From Arthrobacter sp. Soil736 (GTDB lineage: Bacteria; Actinomycetota; Actinomycetes; Actinomycetales; Micrococcaceae), in contig NZ_LMSB01000023.1 of NCBI RefSeq assembly GCF_001428005.1, positions 28,953 to 92,952 of the forward strand: a DNA stretch of 64,000 nucleotides, given 5' to 3'. The notes under the pieces were generated by a model, which saw only the letters and a list, made by a program, of their open reading frames with translations, did not search any database and had not been told where the DNA came from. Positions 27,000 through 36,055 of this stretch are shown one piece after another; the first letter of the stretch is position 1; every line of letters starts with the position of its first letter. A program made the translations under genes and the position numbers.

Positions 27000-28337
27000 A
27001 TGACGCCAGCCAAGGACGCCGCACCAGAAGAATTCCCCACTGCAACGAGAGTGCCGCCGCCCGTCCTGGCCGGGCAGCCCGTCAGGTCGGACCGGGACCT
27101 GGAGCAGGACATTCCCTACGGCGTCCGCATAGCGGCCGCGTGGGCATGGCGCGTTGGCCTGATCCTGCTGATCAGCGGTGCCCTCATGTGGCTGCTGGCC
27201 AAGGTCAGCTTCCTCATCATCCCTGTCATGGTGGCGGCGCTGCTGGCCGGCCTGCTCAGCCCGGTGACAAAGTGGCTGCGGAAGCGGCGCCTTCCGAACG
27301 GGGCAGCCGTTGCCGCGACCGTCCTTGGTTTCATCGGACTGATCGCCGGATCGCTCGCACTCGTAGGGCGGCAGCTTGCGCTGGGCTTCGAGGAACTGTG
27401 GACCGAAGCGCTGACCGGCGTCCAGCAGGTCCAGGACTGGCTTGCCGAAGGACCGCTGCATCTCACCGCCGCGCAGATCGACAAATACATCCAGGAAGCA
27501 ACGGCTGCGCTGCAGAACAACAGCAGCAGCATCCTGAGCGGGGCGTTGTCGTTCGGCAGCACCGCCGGACATTTCGCGGCAGGGCTGGTGCTGGCGCTCT
27601 TCATCCTGATCTTCTTCCTCCTGGAAGGGGACCGCATCTGGGGCTTCCTGGTCCGGCTCCTGCCCAGGCGTGCGAGGATTCCGGCCTACGGCGCAGGCCG
27701 GCGCGGGTGGGCGTCGATGGTCAGCTACGCCCGGATCCAGATGTTCGTGGCCTTCGTGGATGCCGTGGGAATCGGAGTGGGCGCGGCCATCATCGGCGTC
27801 CCGTTGGCGCTGCCCCTGGGTGTGCTGGTCTTCATCGGCTCGTTCATTCCGGTGGTCGGTGCGCTCGTGACGGGCGCCATCGCGGTGCTGCTGGCGCTGG
27901 TTGCCAACGGCCCCGTGAACGCGCTGATCATGCTGGGGATCGTCCTCCTGGTCCAGCAGCTCGAAAGCCACATCCTCCAGCCGCTGGTGATGGGCAGGGC
28001 CGTTGCGCTGCATCCGGTGGCCGTGATCCTGTCCGTCGCCGCCGGTTCGTACCTCGCCGGAATCCCCGGTGCGCTGTTCTCAGTCCCCATCCTGGCCGTA
28101 GCAAACTCGGCGATTCGGTATATTGCCGGTAGAACGTGGGAACATGAACTTGTGCCGGCTGCCGCGGATGGCAGTGCCATTGCGGGTTCTGCCGGTGCCG
28201 GGCTGGACAACACGTTCAAGGAAGTCCGGCTGCCGGGTGCGCATCCCGGCCACGGCAAAGATGCCGATCGTACAACGGGGGCTCCGGGCAGCAGTGCCGC
28301 TCCGGGCTCCGACGTCGAATCCCCCAAAGGAGAATAG
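27000..28337 (+). CDS. AI-2E family transporter
   Basis: A 445-residue membrane protein of the AI-2E (YdiK/PerM/TqsA) family with about eight spans. The N-terminal 50 residues are hydrophilic, then ALMWLLAKVSFLIIPVMVAALLAGLLSPVTKWL, a soluble middle region (about 120-180) that is typical of the family, and the C-terminal SFIPVVGALVTGAIAVLLALVANGPVNALIMLG and QQLESHILQPLVMGRAVALHP signatures. A Gly/Ala-rich tail of about 70 residues ends it. Members export autoinducers or act as Na+/H+ antiporters, and the substrate here is unknown. A weak -10 (AATTAT, 26988-26993) lies 6 nt before the ATG. Confidence 0.9.
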   Translation: MTPAKDAAPEEFPTATRVPPPVLAGQPVRSDRDLEQDIPYGVRIAAAWAWRVGLILLISGALMWLLAKVSFLIIPVMVAALLAGLLSPVTKWLRKRRLPNGAAVAATVLGFIGLIAGSLALVGRQLALGFEELWTEALTGVQQVQDWLAEGPLHLTAAQIDKYIQEATAALQNNSSSILSGALSFGSTAGHFAAGLVLALFILIFFLLEGDRIWGFLVRLLPRRARIPAYGAGRRGWASMVSYARIQMFVAFVDAVGIGVGAAIIGVPLALPLGVLVFIGSFIPVVGALVTGAIAVLLALVANGPVNALIMLGIVLLVQQLESHILQPLVMGRAVALHPVAVILSVAAGSYLAGIPGALFSVPILAVANSAIRYIAGRTWEHELVPAAADGSAIAGSAGAGLDNTFKEVRLPGAHPGHGKDADRTTGAPGSSAAPGSDVESPKGE

Positions 28338-28340
28338 TTC

Positions 28341-29579
28341 GTGAACACCCCCGAAAGCCTTCCCGTCACGCTGGACGATGTCCTTGAGGCGCAGAAGCTG
28401 CTTGACGGGATTATTACCCGGACACCGGTGGAATCCTCCAGGGCACTGGGCAGCATGGTCGGCGGCGACGTCTTCTTCAAGTGCGAGAATCTCCAGCGCG
28501 CGGGTTCCTTCAAGGTGCGCGGTGCCTACGTCCGGATGGCGCGGCTCTCCGAGGCGGAGAAGAGGCGCGGCGTGGTGGCCGCCTCCGCCGGCAACCACGC
28601 CCAGGGCGTGGCCGTCGCGGCCAAGAGCCTGGGCATCAAAGCGCGGATCTACATGCCGCTCGGTGTGGCACTTCCGAAGCTCGCAGCCACCCGGAGCCAC
28701 GGCGCCGAGGTTGTTCTTCACGGTCACAACGTGGACGAGGCCCTCGCGGAGGCGCAGCGGTACGCGGACGAGACCGGCGCCGTCTTCGTCCACCCGTTCG
28801 ATAACGTGGACGTCGTGGCCGGCCAGGGCACGGTGGGCCTTGAAATCCTCGAACAGGTCCCTGACGTTGACACCGTCCTCATGGGCGTCGGCGGCGGTGG
28901 CCTGCTCGCCGGAGTGGCGGTCGCCATCAAGGCCAGGGCCAAGGAGCTGGGCCGGGAGATCCGGATCATCGGGGTCCAGGCCGAAAACGCTGCCGCGTAC
29001 CCGCCGTCGCTGGCGGCTGACGCACTGGTGCCGCTGAAAAAGGTTTCCACCATGGCCGACGGCATCGCCGTTGGCCGTCCCGGGCAGCTGCCGTTCAGCA
29101 TCATCCGCGAACTCGTGGATGACGTGGTCACCGTCAGCGAGGATTCCCTCGCCAGGGCACTCATCTTCCTGCTGGAGCGGGCCAAGATGGTGGTGGAACC
29201 GGCCGGCGCCGTGGGGGTCGCCGCGCTCATGGACGGCAAGATCGAAAACCCCGGAACGACGGTGGTGGTCCTTTCGGGCGGCAACATCGATCCCATGCTG
29301 ATGCTCAAGGTTATTCAGCGCGGTCTGTCCGCGGCCGGCCGCTACATGACCGTCCGGATGATGCTCGATGACCGGCCGGGTTCGCTGGCCACCATCGCCC
29401 GCATCATCGCCGAGAACGACGCCAATGTGACCGGCCTTGACCACACGCGGGTGGGCGGTTCCATCAGCATGGGGGACGTCTCCATCACGGTGAACCTGGA
29501 AACCAAGGGCCACGAGCACTGCGAACAGGTCCTGGCCGCCCTGCGTGCCGAGGGATTCCAGCCGATCGTGGTGCACTAG
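28341..29579 (+). CDS. ilvA: Threonine ammonia-lyase (threonine dehydratase)
   Basis: A 412-residue PLP enzyme converting threonine to 2-oxobutyrate and ammonia. The PLP Lys is Lys58 in RAGSFKVRGAY, the Gly-rich phosphate loop is GVGGGGLLAGVA near 190, and ASAGNHAQGVA binds the substrate carboxylate. Residues about 335-412 form one ACT-like regulatory domain (MMLDDRPGSLATIARIIAEN). One ACT rather than two and the TdcB-like core length resemble catabolic or short biosynthetic forms. GTG 28341 follows AAAGGAGAA by a few bases and lies 3 nt after the AI-2E stop. Confidence 0.93.
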   Translation: MNTPESLPVTLDDVLEAQKLLDGIITRTPVESSRALGSMVGGDVFFKCENLQRAGSFKVRGAYVRMARLSEAEKRRGVVAASAGNHAQGVAVAAKSLGIKARIYMPLGVALPKLAATRSHGAEVVLHGHNVDEALAEAQRYADETGAVFVHPFDNVDVVAGQGTVGLEILEQVPDVDTVLMGVGGGGLLAGVAVAIKARAKELGREIRIIGVQAENAAAYPPSLAADALVPLKKVSTMADGIAVGRPGQLPFSIIRELVDDVVTVSEDSLARALIFLLERAKMVVEPAGAVGVAALMDGKIENPGTTVVVLSGGNIDPMLMLKVIQRGLSAAGRYMTVRMMLDDRPGSLATIARIIAENDANVTGLDHTRVGGSISMGDVSITVNLETKGHEHCEQVLAALRAEGFQPIVVH

Positions 29580-29587
29580 GAACCGGC

Positions 29588-30199
29588 ATGCTGGACACTC
29601 CGGGGGACGTTCCGGCAACGCGGGAAACCCCTGCGGCGCGGGCCAAGGGCGGGTTGCTCGTAGTCGGATCCTTCGTGGCGCTGCTGTTCGCCATTGAGCT
29701 GGTGAACATGGTGACGCTGCACGCACTGAACGGAGTGTTCGGCCTGAGGCCCCGCAGCGCTGACGGCGTCCTGGACATCTTTACCTTCCCCCTGCTGCAC
29801 GCAAACCTGAACCATGTCCTCTCCAACGCGCTTCCCCTGGTTATTTTCGGATTCCTGGTCTTCATGTCCGGGTTGCGTGTCTTCCTCACCGCCGTCGCCT
29901 GCAGCTGGCTGGGTTCCGGCGCCGCCGTCTGGCTGATCGGCAACGGGGGAGTCACGGTTGGCGCCTCCGGTTTGGTCTTCGGACTGTTCGCGTTCCTCCT
30001 GGTACGGGGCTTCTTCAACCGCAACTGGTGGCAGATCCTGCTGTCCGTGGTGCTCTTCATGGCCTACGGCAGCATCCTCTTCGGGCTGATTCCCAGCGTG
30101 GCAGGCTACGTTTCCTGGCAGGCACACCTCGGCGGCGCCGCCGGCGGCGTCTTTGCGGCCGTAGTGCTGAAGGCACGGGGCGCTGCCCGCCGCCGCTAA
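29588..30199 (+). CDS. Rhomboid-family intramembrane serine protease
   Basis: A 203-residue polytopic protein with the rhomboid catalytic dyad: GASG with Ser127 (GVTVGASGLVFGL) and His180 (WQAHLGGAAGG). The HxxxN motif (His76, Asn80, in NLNHVLSN) is also present. About six membrane segments are visible. It lies 8 nt after ilvA and so is probably cotranscribed. The substrate is unknown. A strong hairpin in the convergent gap with greA ends the unit. Confidence 0.9.
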   Translation: MLDTPGDVPATRETPAARAKGGLLVVGSFVALLFAIELVNMVTLHALNGVFGLRPRSADGVLDIFTFPLLHANLNHVLSNALPLVIFGFLVFMSGLRVFLTAVACSWLGSGAAVWLIGNGGVTVGASGLVFGLFAFLLVRGFFNRNWWQILLSVVLFMAYGSILFGLIPSVAGYVSWQAHLGGAAGGVFAAVVLKARGAARRR

Positions 30200-30237
30200 C
30201 GAGGCTGCCGTCAGCGGGCCAGCAGCTAAAGAGGCTT

Positions 30238-30287
30238 AACGCACGACGCCGGCCGTCCCCGCGGAGGGGAAGCCAGCGTCGTGCGTT
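30238..30287. terminator. Bidirectional terminator hairpin between rhomboid gene and greA
   Basis: A 12-bp perfect outer stem (AACGCACGACGC at 30238-30249, complement at 30276-30287) encloses a GC-rich inner hairpin. The stem begins with AA and ends with TT, so it can act on both strands. Confidence 0.75.
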
Positions 30288-30320
30288 GTTCAGTACCGCC
30301 GGAAATGGCGGGAGGGCCGC

Positions 30321-30815
30321 TTAGCCCGCGTAGGGCTTGGCGGACAGGATCTCAACGGCAATGACCTTGCCGTTGGGGGCGGTGTAGCTGAGCTTGTCGC
30401 CCTCCGTGTGGCCCATGATGGCCGCACCGAGCGGGGACTTTTCGCTGAAGACATCCAGATCGGAGTCCCCGGCGATTTCACGCGAACCAAGCAGGAAAGT
30501 CTCTTTGTCCCCGGCAATCCGGGCAACGACGAGCATGCCCGGCTCGACGATTCCGTCATCTGCGGGGGCTTCGCCGACGTGGGCGTCGCGGAGCAGTGCG
30601 GTGAGCTGGCGGATGCGGGCCTCGATCTTGCCCTGTTCCTCCTTGGCAGCGTGGTAACCGCCGTTTTCCTTGAGGTCTCCCTCTTGGCGCGCGGCTTCGA
30701 TTTTCTGGACGATTTCCGACCGGCCGGCGCTGGAAAGGTGGTCCAGCTCTGCCTTCAGGCGGTCAAAAGCTTCCTGGGTAAGCCAAGCTGCAGGCGCGCT
30801 GTTGGTGGTAGACAC
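30321..30815 (-). CDS. greA: Transcription elongation factor GreA
   Basis: A 164-residue GreA: N-terminal coiled-coil hairpin (WLTQEAFDRLKAELDHLSSAGRSEIVQKIEAAR, with acidic residues toward the tip) and the C-terminal FKBP-like RNA-polymerase-binding domain (TFLLGSREIAGDSDLDVFSEKSPLGAAIMGHTEGD). It rescues backtracked RNA polymerase by stimulating transcript cleavage. The first residue is coded by GTG with AGAGGAGAA upstream. It is monocistronic. Confidence 0.95.
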   Translation of the reverse strand: MSTTNSAPAAWLTQEAFDRLKAELDHLSSAGRSEIVQKIEAARQEGDLKENGGYHAAKEEQGKIEARIRQLTALLRDAHVGEAPADDGIVEPGMLVVARIAGDKETFLLGSREIAGDSDLDVFSEKSPLGAAIMGHTEGDKLSYTAPNGKVIAVEILSAKPYAG

Positions 30816-30924
30816 GGACTTCTCCTCTAGTGGTCAAAACAAGCAGTCATACAAGCAAAGACCCCGCCACGGTGGCCACTTGTGGAACTCAGTAACCAAC
30901 TCGGCGGGGTAAAGGTATTGATCC

Positions 30925-30930
30925 ATTGTA
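30925..30930 (-). promoter_or_regulatory. Possible -10 box for greA
   Basis: TACAAT on the minus strand, about 110 nt upstream of the greA start, in an AT-rich pocket. The -35 region is weak, so this is tentative. Confidence 0.35.
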
Positions 30931-30984
30931 GTCAATCCTGTGGACAAAACCCAACGACCGAGCGGCGTGGGTCACATTCCTTCG

Positions 30985-31467
30985 CTACTTTGCCGCGTCC
31001 TTCGCGGCGTCGGGGATCCAGCAGTTGTCCACGATTCCGGACACGGACAGCGATTCGGTCCGCAGGACGGCCCGCTGGGCTGTGGTGCGGCCGCCGTCGG
31101 CGCCCTGGTCCTGCCGGGATTCCGGCTGTGCAGGGGGAATATCAATAACCTTCCAGCCCACGACGGCGAATTTGGAATCGAGGGCCTTAACGGCGCACTT
31201 CACGGCAGTGCCGGGTTCCCGCGTGACCTGGAAGTCCACCTGGGCCTGGGTGGCATCAACGGTGCTGTAGCCGATGTCCTTAAACGTGACGGACGACGTG
31301 GCCGAGGACGTGGAAACCCATGCCATGAAGCCGATCCCGGCCGCCAGGGCAGCAATTCCCGCCCGGCGTTTGTTTTTTGCGGACAGCCCGCGCTTTGGAC
31401 CGCCATAGCGATTGGCTAGGCTAATGTCTGCAGGCTGGGGAGTGCCCGACTTGTCCTCGGTAGTCAC
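30985..31467 (-). CDS. DUF4307 membrane-anchored protein
   Basis: A 160-residue actinobacterial protein with one membrane span at about residues 35-52 (RAGIAALAAGIGFMAWVS) and an exported beta-rich domain of about 75 residues (SVTFKDIGYSTVDATQAQVDFQV, AVKCAVKALDSKFAVVGWKVIDI), which is the DUF4307 pattern. A single Cys in the CAVKAL segment and another in the NCWIP tail could form a disulfide. GTG 31467 has a -10 box at leaderless distance. It is divergent from mca, as in many actinobacteria. The function is unknown. Confidence 0.87.
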   Translation of the reverse strand: MTTEDKSGTPQPADISLANRYGGPKRGLSAKNKRRAGIAALAAGIGFMAWVSTSSATSSVTFKDIGYSTVDATQAQVDFQVTREPGTAVKCAVKALDSKFAVVGWKVIDIPPAQPESRQDQGADGGRTTAQRAVLRTESLSVSGIVDNCWIPDAAKDAAK

Positions 31468-31473
31468 TACTCC

Positions 31474-31479
31474 AGTTTA
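31474..31479 (-). promoter_or_regulatory. -10 box for leaderless DUF4307 gene
   Basis: TAAACT on the minus strand ends 6 nt before GTG 31467. Confidence 0.6.
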
Positions 31480-31555
31480 GTAGTGATCCGCAGGGGAATT
31501 ATCCGGCGACAGACACTGCAACCGGCAGCAACAGTAGAAAGAGGAGCAGTCCCAG

Positions 31556-32461
31556 ATGACAGCGTCCACCAGCCAGTCACCTTCGCTTCGCCTTTTGGCC
31601 GTCCACGCGCACCCTGATGATGAATCCAGCAAGGGTGCGGCGACCATGGCCATGTACGCGGCCAACGGGGTGGACGTCATGGTTGCGACCTGCACGGACG
31701 GCTCCCGCGGCGATATCCAGAATCCTGCGATGGAGGGCGAACCGCACCCGAAGCGCGACATGGCCGGTGCCCGCAGGCTCGAAATGAACCGGGCCGCCCG
31801 GATCCTGGGCGTCCGGCAGCGTTGGCTCGGCTTTGTGGATTCCGGGCTGCCTGAAGGCGATCCGCTGCCGCCGCTTCCCGCCGGATCCTTTGCCCTGCAG
31901 CCACTGGAACGGGCCGCCGCGCCCCTGGTGCGGCTGGTCCGCGACTTCAAGCCGCACGTGATCGTCAGCTATGACGAAAACGGCGGCTACCCGCATCCCG
32001 ACCACATCATGGCCCACCGTGTAGCGGTCGAGGCCTTCGACGCGGCGGGGGACCCCGGCAGGTATCCGGGCACCGGGGAGGCATGGGAGCCCAGCAAGCT
32101 CTACTACGACCGCGCCTTCAGCCCCCAGCGCTTCCGCGCCCTGCACTTCGCCCTCGAGGAGGCAGGCCTCCAGTCGCCCTATGCCGAGCGCCTGGCCGCG
32201 TGGCTCGAGGCGGATGCCGAGGGGCACACCCCGCCCCAGCCGGTCCATGAGACCACCACGCAGGTGGACTGCGGTGACTACTTCGAAGCACGCGACGACG
32301 CCCTTCGCGCCCACCGCACGCAGGTGGATCCGCTGGGGTTCTTTTTCGCGGTGTCGGCCGACATGCAGCGGCGCGCCTGGCCGTGGGAGGACTACACGCT
32401 GATCCGCTCCCGGGTGCCGGCCGAACTCCCCGAGAAGGACCTGTTCGCGGGGCTAAGATAG
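31556..32461 (+). CDS. mca: Mycothiol S-conjugate amidase
   Basis: A 301-residue zinc amidase of the PIG-L/LmbE family that cleaves mycothiol S-conjugates to give mercapturates for export. The metal motif AHPDDE is at residues 18-23 and the second motif YPHPDH near 147, with the SYDENGGYPHPDHIMAHR context of Mca/MshB. The C-terminal WPWEDYTLIRS is Mca-like. Its presence means the organism uses mycothiol. AAAGAGGAG precedes ATG 31556. MshB is the nearest alternative; length and the DUF4307 neighbour favour Mca. Confidence 0.9.
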   Translation: MTASTSQSPSLRLLAVHAHPDDESSKGAATMAMYAANGVDVMVATCTDGSRGDIQNPAMEGEPHPKRDMAGARRLEMNRAARILGVRQRWLGFVDSGLPEGDPLPPLPAGSFALQPLERAAAPLVRLVRDFKPHVIVSYDENGGYPHPDHIMAHRVAVEAFDAAGDPGRYPGTGEAWEPSKLYYDRAFSPQRFRALHFALEEAGLQSPYAERLAAWLEADAEGHTPPQPVHETTTQVDCGDYFEARDDALRAHRTQVDPLGFFFAVSADMQRRAWPWEDYTLIRSRVPAELPEKDLFAGLR

Positions 32462-32672
32462 AGACAAGAGATCATTTCTATCCCGCGTAGAAATGCGTAG
32501 GGTAGAAAAGCGCGGGCGTAGAAGCTGCGGGCGCAAACCTGCTAGGGCAGGAAATGCCCGCGTAGAAATTCAGCCCCGCGCACTTGTCCAGTGACAGGCA
32601 GTTGTCGAGTGACAGGCTGCGCGGCCAACAAGGCCAGGCGTCCCGCGCCCGGCCCCTGAGAAGGTTCCAACA
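32462..32672 (+). repeat. Intergenic region with short repeats after mca
   Basis: No gene supported. CCCGCGTAGAAAT occurs at about 32482 and 32559, with related CGTAG and GTAGAA pieces between. Near 32584-32619 an 18-nt unit starting TTGTC and containing AGTGACAGGC is present twice in tandem. The next gene may be read from a promoter within this repeat region. Confidence 0.65.
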
Positions 32673-32951
32673 GTGCACCACTTGCTCATCGCCCTGGCTT
32701 CGTCCCCGGCACCCTCGCCGTCGCTGCGTCCTGGTATCTCCGAGGACCAGGTGACCCCTGGCCTGCTCGGGTTCCTGCTGACGGCGTTCATTGTGGTGCT
32801 CACGGCACTGCTGATCGTGGACATGGTGCGGCGCATCCGGCGCGTGCGGTACCGCGCCCAGGTGGAGGAAGATCGCATGGCAGCGGCCGAAGCCGCCGAC
32901 ATCGCCCACGACGACGCCGCCGACGGCAATGCAGGCCGAACAGACACCTGA
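32673..32951 (+). CDS. Small single-span membrane protein
   Basis: A 92-residue protein I cannot assign. Residues 1-20 are weakly hydrophobic and Pro/Ser-rich, residues 28-50 (TPGLLGFLLTAFIVVLTALLIV) form one clear membrane span, and a basic stretch (RRIRRVRYRAQ) marks the cytoplasmic side, followed by an acidic Ala/Asp tail. It starts with GTG 32673 and overlaps the DUF255 gene by 23 nt, so the two are coupled. It may be a membrane anchor or partner for the DUF255 protein, by inference only. Confidence 0.7.
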   Translation: MHHLLIALASSPAPSPSLRPGISEDQVTPGLLGFLLTAFIVVLTALLIVDMVRRIRRVRYRAQVEEDRMAAAEAADIAHDDAADGNAGRTDT

Positions 32952-35193
32952 CCCCGGCACGGGTGGCAACGGCCAGGGGACCAGCCAGCCCGGGGAAACC
33001 CGGCTGCGCGGACACAACGCGCTGGGCGGGGAACCGTCGGCCTACCTGCGCCAGCACGCCCACAACCCGGTGCACTGGCAGCCGTTCGGCGACCACGCCT
33101 TTGCTGACGCCGCCGCCCGGGACGTCCCGGTGTTCCTCTCCGTCGGGTATGCCGCGTGCCACTGGTGCCACGTCATGGCCCACGAGTCCTTCGAGGACCA
33201 GGCAACTGCCGACTACCTGAACAGCCACTTTGTCGCGGTCAAGGTGGACCGGGAGGAGCGTCCGGACGTCGACGCCGTCTACATGACCGCCACGCAGGCG
33301 ATCAGCGGCCAGGGCGGCTGGCCCATGTCCGTGTTCCTGACCCCCGACGGCCTTGCGTTTCACGCCGGAACGTACTTTCCGCCCCGGCCGATGCCCGGCC
33401 GCCCGTCGTTCCGCCAGGTTCTCGAGGCAGTGCACGACGCCTGGACCGAGCGCCGGGGCGCGGTGCAACAGAATGCCCGCTCGCTCGCGCGCAACATGGG
33501 CGAGGCGCAATTGTCCGCCGCGGTTGACGTCTCCGGCCCGCCGGAACTGATCGACGCCGGGCTGCTGTCTGCCGCCGTGCGCTCCCTGGCCGCCGAGGAG
33601 GATTCCGACGGCGGCTTCGGCAGCGCCCCCAAGTTCCCGCCGTCGGCGGTACTGGAGTTCCTGGTCAGGCACGCGGCGGTCCCCTCGGAAACGGCGGCGG
33701 AGGCCCGGGACATGGCGGGCCGCACCCTCGCGGCCATGGCCCGTTCGGCGCTGTTCGACCAGCTCGACGGCGGGTTTGCGCGGTATTCGGTGACCCGCGA
33801 CTGGTCCGTTCCGCATTTCGAGAAGATGCTCTATGACAACGCGCAGTTGCTGAGGGTCTACGTGCACTGGGTCCGGCTCGGCGGAACCGCAGGTTTCCCC
33901 GCGGCCGAAGCTGCCGACGTCGCCGGGCGCACCGCCGACTGGATGCTGGCGTCGCTGGGGCTGCCGCCCGCGGGCGCCCACGAATCTGACACGCACGCGG
34001 CGGGGGCCGGCCGGACTGCGGAGGCCGAATGCGTCGCGCTGGCGTCCTCGCTGGATGCCGATTCGGTGGTGAACGGGGAACACCACGAAGGCGCCAGCTA
34101 CCTTTGGACGATCGGCGGCCTGGAGCAGGTGCTCGGCGCCGCCGGCGCTGCCGCTGTGGCCTGGATGATGAACGTTGGCGCCGCCGGAACCGTCTCCGAA
34201 CTGGGCTCGCCGCTTCATCCCGGACGGGCGCTGGCCGGCGAAGAAGCCGACGCCTGGGCCCGCGCGCAGCCCCGGCTTCGGGCGGCCAGGGCGTCCCGTC
34301 CCCAGCCGGACCGCGATGACAAGGTGGTGGCCGGATGGAACGGCCTGGCCGTGGCGGCACTCGCCGAAGCCGGGGCGGTCTTGGGGCGCCCGGACCTCGT
34401 GGCTGCCGCGGAGCGGATCGCGGCGTACATCGAGCAGGTCCACTGGCGGGCTGCGGCCGGGAACCCCGCGGAGGGGGAGCTCATACGCGTTTCGCACGAC
34501 GGTGAAGCCCGGGGGATCGGCGGCCTGCTCGAGGACTACGCGTTCTGCGCGGACGGCTTCCTGGCGCTGTACTCAGTCTCGGGAGATGCCCGCTGGTACG
34601 GGCTGTCAGAGGCAGTGGTTTCCGCGGCCTGCAGGCGGTTCGCGGCCGGCGGCAGGCTCGCCGATTCCGCCGGGGAGTCAGAACAGGTTTCAAACGCCCA
34701 GGGCGGCCAACCGGGACTGGACCCCTTCGACAACGCCACGCCCAGCGGTTCCGCCGCCTTCGCGGGGGTGTTGCTGAGCTACGCCGCCCTGTCAGGGTCC
34801 GCCGAACACCGGCTCATGGCAGGAAACATCCTGTCGCTCCTGCCGCAGATCGCAGCCCGTGCGCCCCGTGTGGCCGGGTGGCTGCTGGCCACCGCGCAAG
34901 CGGCGCTGGCGGGCCCGGTGGAGGCCGCCGTCGTCGGTCCTTCCGGTCCCGAAAGGGACTCGCTTCACCGGGCGCTGCTACTGGCCCCGAGTCCCGGGCT
35001 GGTGGTGGCGGTATCCGGCGCCGGCGCGGCGGCAGGTGCCCCGGAACCGCGGGAGACCGTGCCGCTGTTGCGCGGCCGGACGGCAGGCGCCGACGGGGCT
35101 CCGCTGGTGTACGTGTGCCGTGACATGGTCTGTGACCGGCCCGTGGCAACAGTGTCCGACGTGCTGGAACGGATCAGCTCAGCACGGCAATGA
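32929..35193 (+). CDS. DUF255 thioredoxin-domain protein (YyaL/SSP411 family)
   Basis: A 754-residue cytoplasmic protein with an N-terminal thioredoxin-like domain (residues about 30-180) carrying CHWCHVM at 77-83, then a long (alpha/alpha)6-barrel part with N-acylglucosamine-epimerase/glycosidase-like repeats. Landmarks are GGWPMSVFLTPDG, DQLDGGFARYSVTRDWSVPHFEKMLYDNA and DDKVVAGWNGLAV. This family is conserved from bacteria to human SPATA20; its enzymatic role is not established. The stop region overlaps the convergent hemolysin III gene by 20 nt. Confidence 0.9.
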   Translation: MQAEQTPDPGTGGNGQGTSQPGETRLRGHNALGGEPSAYLRQHAHNPVHWQPFGDHAFADAAARDVPVFLSVGYAACHWCHVMAHESFEDQATADYLNSHFVAVKVDREERPDVDAVYMTATQAISGQGGWPMSVFLTPDGLAFHAGTYFPPRPMPGRPSFRQVLEAVHDAWTERRGAVQQNARSLARNMGEAQLSAAVDVSGPPELIDAGLLSAAVRSLAAEEDSDGGFGSAPKFPPSAVLEFLVRHAAVPSETAAEARDMAGRTLAAMARSALFDQLDGGFARYSVTRDWSVPHFEKMLYDNAQLLRVYVHWVRLGGTAGFPAAEAADVAGRTADWMLASLGLPPAGAHESDTHAAGAGRTAEAECVALASSLDADSVVNGEHHEGASYLWTIGGLEQVLGAAGAAAVAWMMNVGAAGTVSELGSPLHPGRALAGEEADAWARAQPRLRAARASRPQPDRDDKVVAGWNGLAVAALAEAGAVLGRPDLVAAAERIAAYIEQVHWRAAAGNPAEGELIRVSHDGEARGIGGLLEDYAFCADGFLALYSVSGDARWYGLSEAVVSAACRRFAAGGRLADSAGESEQVSNAQGGQPGLDPFDNATPSGSAAFAGVLLSYAALSGSAEHRLMAGNILSLLPQIAARAPRVAGWLLATAQAALAGPVEAAVVGPSGPERDSLHRALLLAPSPGLVVAVSGAGAAAGAPEPRETVPLLRGRTAGADGAPLVYVCRDMVCDRPVATVSDVLERISSARQ

Positions 35194-35893
35194 CAATCGC
35201 CACAAAGTGGGCCGCGAAGGCGAGCACGGTGAAGGCGTGGAACAGTTCATGGAAGCCGAAATGTTCGAAGCTGAAGTTCGGCTTCTTGAGGGCGTAGAAC
35301 ACCGCGCCGGCGATGTACAGCGCCCCGCCGACACAGATGAGCAGGGCGGCCGGGACGCTTGCCGCGAAGAAATCAGGCAGGTAGAAGAGCGAACCGCAGC
35401 CCAGGGCAATGTAGATGGGCACATAGAGCCAGCGGGGCGCATTGGTCCACAGGAGCCGGAACAGCACCCCGAGGATGGCGCCGGACCAGATCAGCCACAG
35501 CAGCAGCACCGCGGTGGGCCGCTCAAGTAGGCTCCAGGCCAGCGGCGTGTAGCTGCCGGCGATCACCAGCATGATGTTGGTGTGGTCCAGGCGCTTGAGG
35601 ACGATCCTCACGCCCGGGGACCAGTTGCCGCGGTGGTACACGGCGCTGATGCCGAACAGCAGGACGCCCGTGAGGGCGTAGATGGCGGACGTGACCTTGC
35701 GGTCCGGCGTGGGTGCCAGAACAACCAGGATGATCCCCGCGGCGAGGGCCGGCGGCGCTGTGACCGTGTGGATCCAGCCGCGCCACTTGGGCTTGATCAT
35801 CAGCAGTTCGGCAATGCGGACAGCGGCGCCGTCCACGGCGCTCGGATGTGGTTCCGGGGCGCCGGAGCTTCCGTCCGGGGCGTTGCTCTTCAT
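35174..35893 (-). CDS. Hemolysin III/YqfA (PAQR-like) membrane protein
   Basis: A 239-residue seven-span membrane protein of the Hly-III/progestin-adipoQ receptor family. Family metal-site residues are visible: the YHRGNWS and LDHTNIMLVIAGSYTPL blocks (His, Asp-His) and GFHELFHAFTVLAFAAHF (HxxxH) near the C-terminus. Despite the family name, haemolytic activity is not implied. Its last codons overlap those of the DUF255 gene on the other strand. The ATG has a TACTCT box at leaderless distance; a GGAGG 1 nt before the ATG is too close to act as a ribosome site. Confidence 0.9.
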   Translation of the reverse strand: MKSNAPDGSSGAPEPHPSAVDGAAVRIAELLMIKPKWRGWIHTVTAPPALAAGIILVVLAPTPDRKVTSAIYALTGVLLFGISAVYHRGNWSPGVRIVLKRLDHTNIMLVIAGSYTPLAWSLLERPTAVLLLWLIWSGAILGVLFRLLWTNAPRWLYVPIYIALGCGSLFYLPDFFAASVPAALLICVGGALYIAGAVFYALKKPNFSFEHFGFHELFHAFTVLAFAAHFVAIVIAVLS

Positions 35894-35899
35894 GCCTCC

Positions 35900-35905
35900 A
35901 GAGTA
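35900..35905 (-). promoter_or_regulatory. -10 box for leaderless hemolysin III gene
   Basis: TACTCT on the minus strand ends 6 nt before ATG 35893. Confidence 0.55.
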
Positions 35906-36055
35906 ACCTACGCCTCAGTAAGTTACCCGCTGGTAACATGCCGGGGGCCGGAAGGCCGCCCCGAAACGGCGCCCGGCGATCCGATGTGTGCACGCGGCCG
36001 CCTCCTCCGGACGGTAGCCTAGGATGTGCATTAAGTCATTGAGCCAGGAAGTCAG

